Shown piece by piece: positions 6,161-8,003 of a stretch of 8,003 nt of DNA. Position numbers and translations under genes: made by a program. The notes beneath the pieces were generated by a model. It made no database searches and was not told the DNA's origin. It saw only the letters and a list, made by a program, of their open reading frames with translations. The number at the start of each line of letters is the position of its first letter. Position 1 is the stretch's first letter. The DNA is from Comamonadaceae bacterium (GTDB lineage: Bacteria; Pseudomonadota; Gammaproteobacteria; Burkholderiales; Burkholderiaceae_C). The stretch is from contig JAHEBY010000115.1 in assembly GCA_024642025.1 (NCBI GenBank), positions 1 to 8,003 of the forward strand, written 5' to 3'.

Positions 6161-7408
6161 TCAGATCACGTGCTCCTTGCGCAGCTCGGCAATGTAGTCC
6201 TCGTCGAAGCCAAGCTGAGTCAGAATCTCGTCGGTATGCTCGCCCAGTAGCGGGGACCGGGTAACGACCGTCTCGCTGTCCGACAGCTTGATGGGGTTTC
6301 CCACAGTGAGGTATTTGCCGCGCTCGGGATGATCAACTTCAACAATGGTGCCTGAGGCTCGAAGGGCGGGTTCTTCGGCGATTTCCTTCATGGACAGAAT
6401 GGGGCCGCACGGGATGTCGTACTGGTTCAGGATATCCATCGCCTCGAATTTGGTCTTGGTCATGGTCCATTGTTCGATGCGCGCAAATATCGGCTTGAGA
6501 TGAAGCAGGCGCGCGGCGGGGGTGGCAAAGGCTTCGTCGTCAATCCAGCCCATCTCCCCAATGACCTTGCAGACCGCTGGCCATACGGCGCCCTGCGTAA
6601 TGAAGTAAATGTAGGCGTTCGGATCGGTCTCCCAGCCTTTGCATTTAAGGATAGCGCCCGGCTGGCCGCCCCCTGAGGCGTTACCGGCGCGCGGTACGGC
6701 GTCGCCAAACTTGCCGTCCGGATATTGTGGATACTCGTGCAGCGTATGGGTTCGCTCCAGCCGCTGCTGGTCGCGCAATTTCACCCTGCACAGGTTCAGC
6801 ACAGCGTCCTGCATGGGTGCCAGCACCTGCTGGCCGCGTCCGGAGCTGTTGCGTTGGTACAGGGCGGCCAAAATGCCCAGCGCCAGATGAAGCCCGGTCC
6901 CGCTGTCACCAATCTGCGCGCCCGTGACCATCGGCGGGCCATCGCCAAAACCGGTGGTGGAAGCCGAACCGCCCGCGCACTGCGCGACATTTTCATAAAC
7001 CTTGCAATCTTCATAGGGGCCGGGACCAAAGCCCTTGATGGACGCCACGATCATGCGCGGATTAATCTGCTGGATATGCTCCCAGGTGATACCCATACGG
7101 TCGAGCGCACCGGGCGCAAAATTCTCCACCATGACATCGCATTCCTTGATCAGCCGGTCCAGAACCGCCTTGCCTTTGGCGGTCTTGGTGTCAAGCGTGA
7201 GCGACCGCTTGTTGTGGTTGAGCATGGTGAAGTACAGGCTGTCCACGCCCGCAATATCGCGCAGCTGGCCCCGCGTGGCATCGCCTTCTCCGGCACGCTC
7301 AACCTTGATCACGTCGGCGCCAAACCACGCCAGCAACTGGGTGCAGGTAGGGCCGGATTGAACGTGCGTGAAGTCCAGCACGCGAACACCCTTCAAAGCT
7401 TTGCTCAT
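6161..7408 (-). CDS. frc: Formyl-CoA:oxalate CoA-transferase family protein (YfdW-like paralogue)
   Basis: A class III (family III) CoA-transferase of 415 residues, about the length of E. coli YfdW (Frc). The family enzyme moves CoA from formyl-CoA to oxalate in the cytoplasm, giving oxalyl-CoA for a decarboxylase. The visible landmarks are LDFTHVQSGP with Gln17, TRGQLRD with Gln48 (as in YfdW, where Oxalobacter Frc has Trp48), the catalytic aspartate in QIGDSGTG (Asp168), MQDAVLNLCRVKLRDQQRLER, and the glycine loop SGGGQPG (245-251). Several active-site-near positions depart from what I recall of both characterised enzymes: TTGFGDGPP instead of TTGFWDGPP, GDSG instead of GDSN, and Ser245 for the first loop glycine. 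Substrate preference may therefore differ. AGGA six bases upstream supports the start. Its 3' end converges on topB with a 14-base gap and no visible terminator. Confidence 0.9.
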   Translation of the reverse strand: MSKALKGVRVLDFTHVQSGPTCTQLLAWFGADVIKVERAGEGDATRGQLRDIAGVDSLYFTMLNHNKRSLTLDTKTAKGKAVLDRLIKECDVMVENFAPGALDRMGITWEHIQQINPRMIVASIKGFGPGPYEDCKVYENVAQCAGGSASTTGFGDGPPMVTGAQIGDSGTGLHLALGILAALYQRNSSGRGQQVLAPMQDAVLNLCRVKLRDQQRLERTHTLHEYPQYPDGKFGDAVPRAGNASGGGQPGAILKCKGWETDPNAYIYFITQGAVWPAVCKVIGEMGWIDDEAFATPAARLLHLKPIFARIEQWTMTKTKFEAMDILNQYDIPCGPILSMKEIAEEPALRASGTIVEVDHPERGKYLTVGNPIKLSDSETVVTRSPLLGEHTDEILTQLGFDEDYIAELRKEHVI

Positions 7409-7414
7409 GCGAAA

Positions 7415-7418
7415 TCCT
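7415..7418 (-). promoter_or_regulatory. Ribosome binding site for the frc paralogue
   Basis: AGGA on the minus strand sits six bases before the ATG at 7408, the usual spacing. It supports that start and shows that the gene is translated independently of the upstream CoA-transferase. Confidence 0.6.
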
Positions 7419-7468
7419 GTAGTCGATCCATGGATTGTGTCGTCAATATCCCAAGCCAGTGTTTTCAG

Positions 7469-7494
7469 TGAGTCGATTCAATTGAATGGACACA
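7469..7494. promoter_or_regulatory. Palindromic operator candidate upstream of the frc paralogue
   Basis: The core ATTCAATTGAAT (7476-7487) is a perfect 12-bp palindrome. Extending to 7469-7494 gives a 26-bp dyad in which 11 of 13 base pairs match. It lies about 60-85 bases upstream of the ATG at 7408, where a repressor or activator of that gene would bind. Its AT-rich core stands out from the surroundings. The binding protein is unknown; the dimensions would suit a dimeric MarR-, GntR- or TetR-type regulator. Confidence 0.5.
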
Positions 7495-7575
7495 TGTTTT
7501 TGCGGCACTCGCGTTCAAGCCGTCTAGCGTTCCTGCATTTCAAGCGCGGGTCAAAACTTGGTGCGTGAAATGAAA

Positions 7576-7597
7576 ACGGCGCCCATGCGGGCGCCGT
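7576..7597 (-). terminator. Rho-independent terminator of the upstream CoA-transferase gene
   Basis: A perfect 9-bp GC-rich stem (ACGGCGCCC / GGGCGCCGT) closes a 4-base loop. On the minus strand it is followed by TTTTCATTTC. It lies 57 bases after the stop codon of the upstream CoA-transferase and is oriented to stop its transcript. On the plus strand there is no T-run, so it appears unidirectional. Confidence 0.82.
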
Positions 7598-7654
7598 AAC
7601 CGATGCAACCACCAAGCTGACGCTGCAGCAAGTGAAGTTGCCTGCGGCCCTGAA

Positions 7655-8003
7655 TTAAACCGCCTTGGCCTCGTGCATGGCGGCAATCTGGCTCTTCGAA
7701 TAGCCCAGCTCGCCGAGCACTTCGTCAGTATGCTCACCCAGCAGCGGCGAGGCGGTAACCACGGGCTTGAGATCCGAGAATTTGATAGGGCTGCCCACGG
7801 TGAAATAGCTGCCACGCACCTTGTGCGGCACTTCCACGATCGAGCCGCTGGCGCGCAGCGACTTGTCGTGCAGCAGTTCCTTCATCGACAGCACCGGCGC
7901 ACAAGGAATGTCGAACTTGCGGAAGATGTCGACCGCCTCGTACTTGGTCTTGTCCTTGATGAAGTCCTCGATGAAGCCGAAGATTTCCATGATGTGCGGC
8001 TGA
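7655..8003 (-). CDS. Formyl-CoA:oxalate CoA-transferase family protein (C-terminal part, cut by window edge)
   Basis: The last about 115 residues of a second family III CoA-transferase; the frame is open to the right edge, so the ATG at 7990 is internal. The visible part aligns without gaps to the C-terminus of the neighbouring frc gene and shares IPC-PVLSMKE-type, LRASG-IVEV, TVG-PIK and SPLLGEHTDE blocks; well over half of positions match. It resembles what I recall of E. coli YfdW and Oxalobacter Frc (for example LLGEHTDEVLGELGYS) at least as well as the neighbour does, so it may be the canonical oxalate enzyme of the pair. The catalytic aspartate and glycine loop lie outside the window and cannot be checked. 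It ends at a TAA and is followed by its own terminator, so it is probably not cotranscribed with the neighbour. Confidence 0.88.
   Translation of the reverse strand, partial: QPHIMEIFGFIEDFIKDKTKYEAVDIFRKFDIPCAPVLSMKELLHDKSLRASGSIVEVPHKVRGSYFTVGSPIKFSDLKPVVTASPLLGEHTDEVLGELGYSKSQIAAMHEAKAV

Larger units (their letters stand above)
7409..7654. other. Intergenic region between the two CoA-transferase genes
   Basis: A 246-base gap between two genes on the minus strand. Read in transcription order it holds the terminator of the upstream gene, then about 80 bases without a recognisable element, a palindromic operator candidate, and the ribosome binding site of the downstream gene. I found no strong sigma-70 promoter; GATATT at 7448-7453 (minus strand, just downstream of the dyad) is the best -10-like hexamer but lacks a good -35. 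No short coding frame looks real. Confidence 0.6.

Noticed and set aside
6725..7471. Plus-strand frame of 248 codons opposite the frc paralogue
   Set aside because: It is a shadow of a well-conserved CoA-transferase and lacks a ribosome binding site and domain features.

Overview
The window looks like a chromosomal segment of a betaproteobacterium, most likely family Comamonadaceae (Polaromonas/Rhodoferax/Acidovorax-like). This rests on high GC, tightly packed genes, a biotin ligase without a repressor domain followed by a SPOR protein, an unusually long topoisomerase III ending in a SWIB domain, and what looks like a decayed copy of a short repeat I remember from intergenic regions of this family. 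I see no tRNA, rRNA, CRISPR array, insertion sequence or prophage gene.

Layout. (1) Bases 1-1055, plus strand: the 3' part of a TctE/QseC-type sensor histidine kinase. (2) Bases 1084-3095, minus strand: a three-gene unit read right to left, namely a SET-domain lysine methyltransferase, biotin-[acetyl-CoA-carboxylase] ligase (birA) and a membrane-anchored SPOR-domain protein. Gene junctions are 9 bp or less, so it is probably one transcript. (3) Bases 3096-3161: a short divergent intergenic region holding a very GC-rich, alternating purine/pyrimidine tract. (4) Bases 3162-6146, plus strand: topB, a 994-residue topoisomerase III with zinc-finger/C-terminal repeats, a lysine-rich histone-H1-like linker and a C-terminal SWIB domain. 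(5) Bases 6161-7408, minus strand: a YfdW-type formyl-CoA:oxalate CoA-transferase paralogue. (6) Bases 7409-7654: an intergenic region with a rho-independent terminator and a strong palindromic operator candidate. (7) Bases 7655 to the window end, minus strand: the C-terminal part of a second, related CoA-transferase.

How the genes may work together. The CoA-transferases belong to oxalate/formyl-CoA metabolism (oxalate degradation or acid tolerance). The usual partner, oxalyl-CoA decarboxylase, is not in view. The SET-birA-SPOR unit combines two enzymes that modify lysine side chains with a periplasmic cell-envelope protein, probably through operon packing rather than shared function. The most interesting feature is the head-to-head pair of a SET methyltransferase and a SWIB-fused topoisomerase with a histone-like tail. 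Both domains are better known from eukaryotic chromatin and from Chlamydia, and the lysine-rich tail is a plausible but untested methylation substrate. Most of the rest is ordinary housekeeping sequence.
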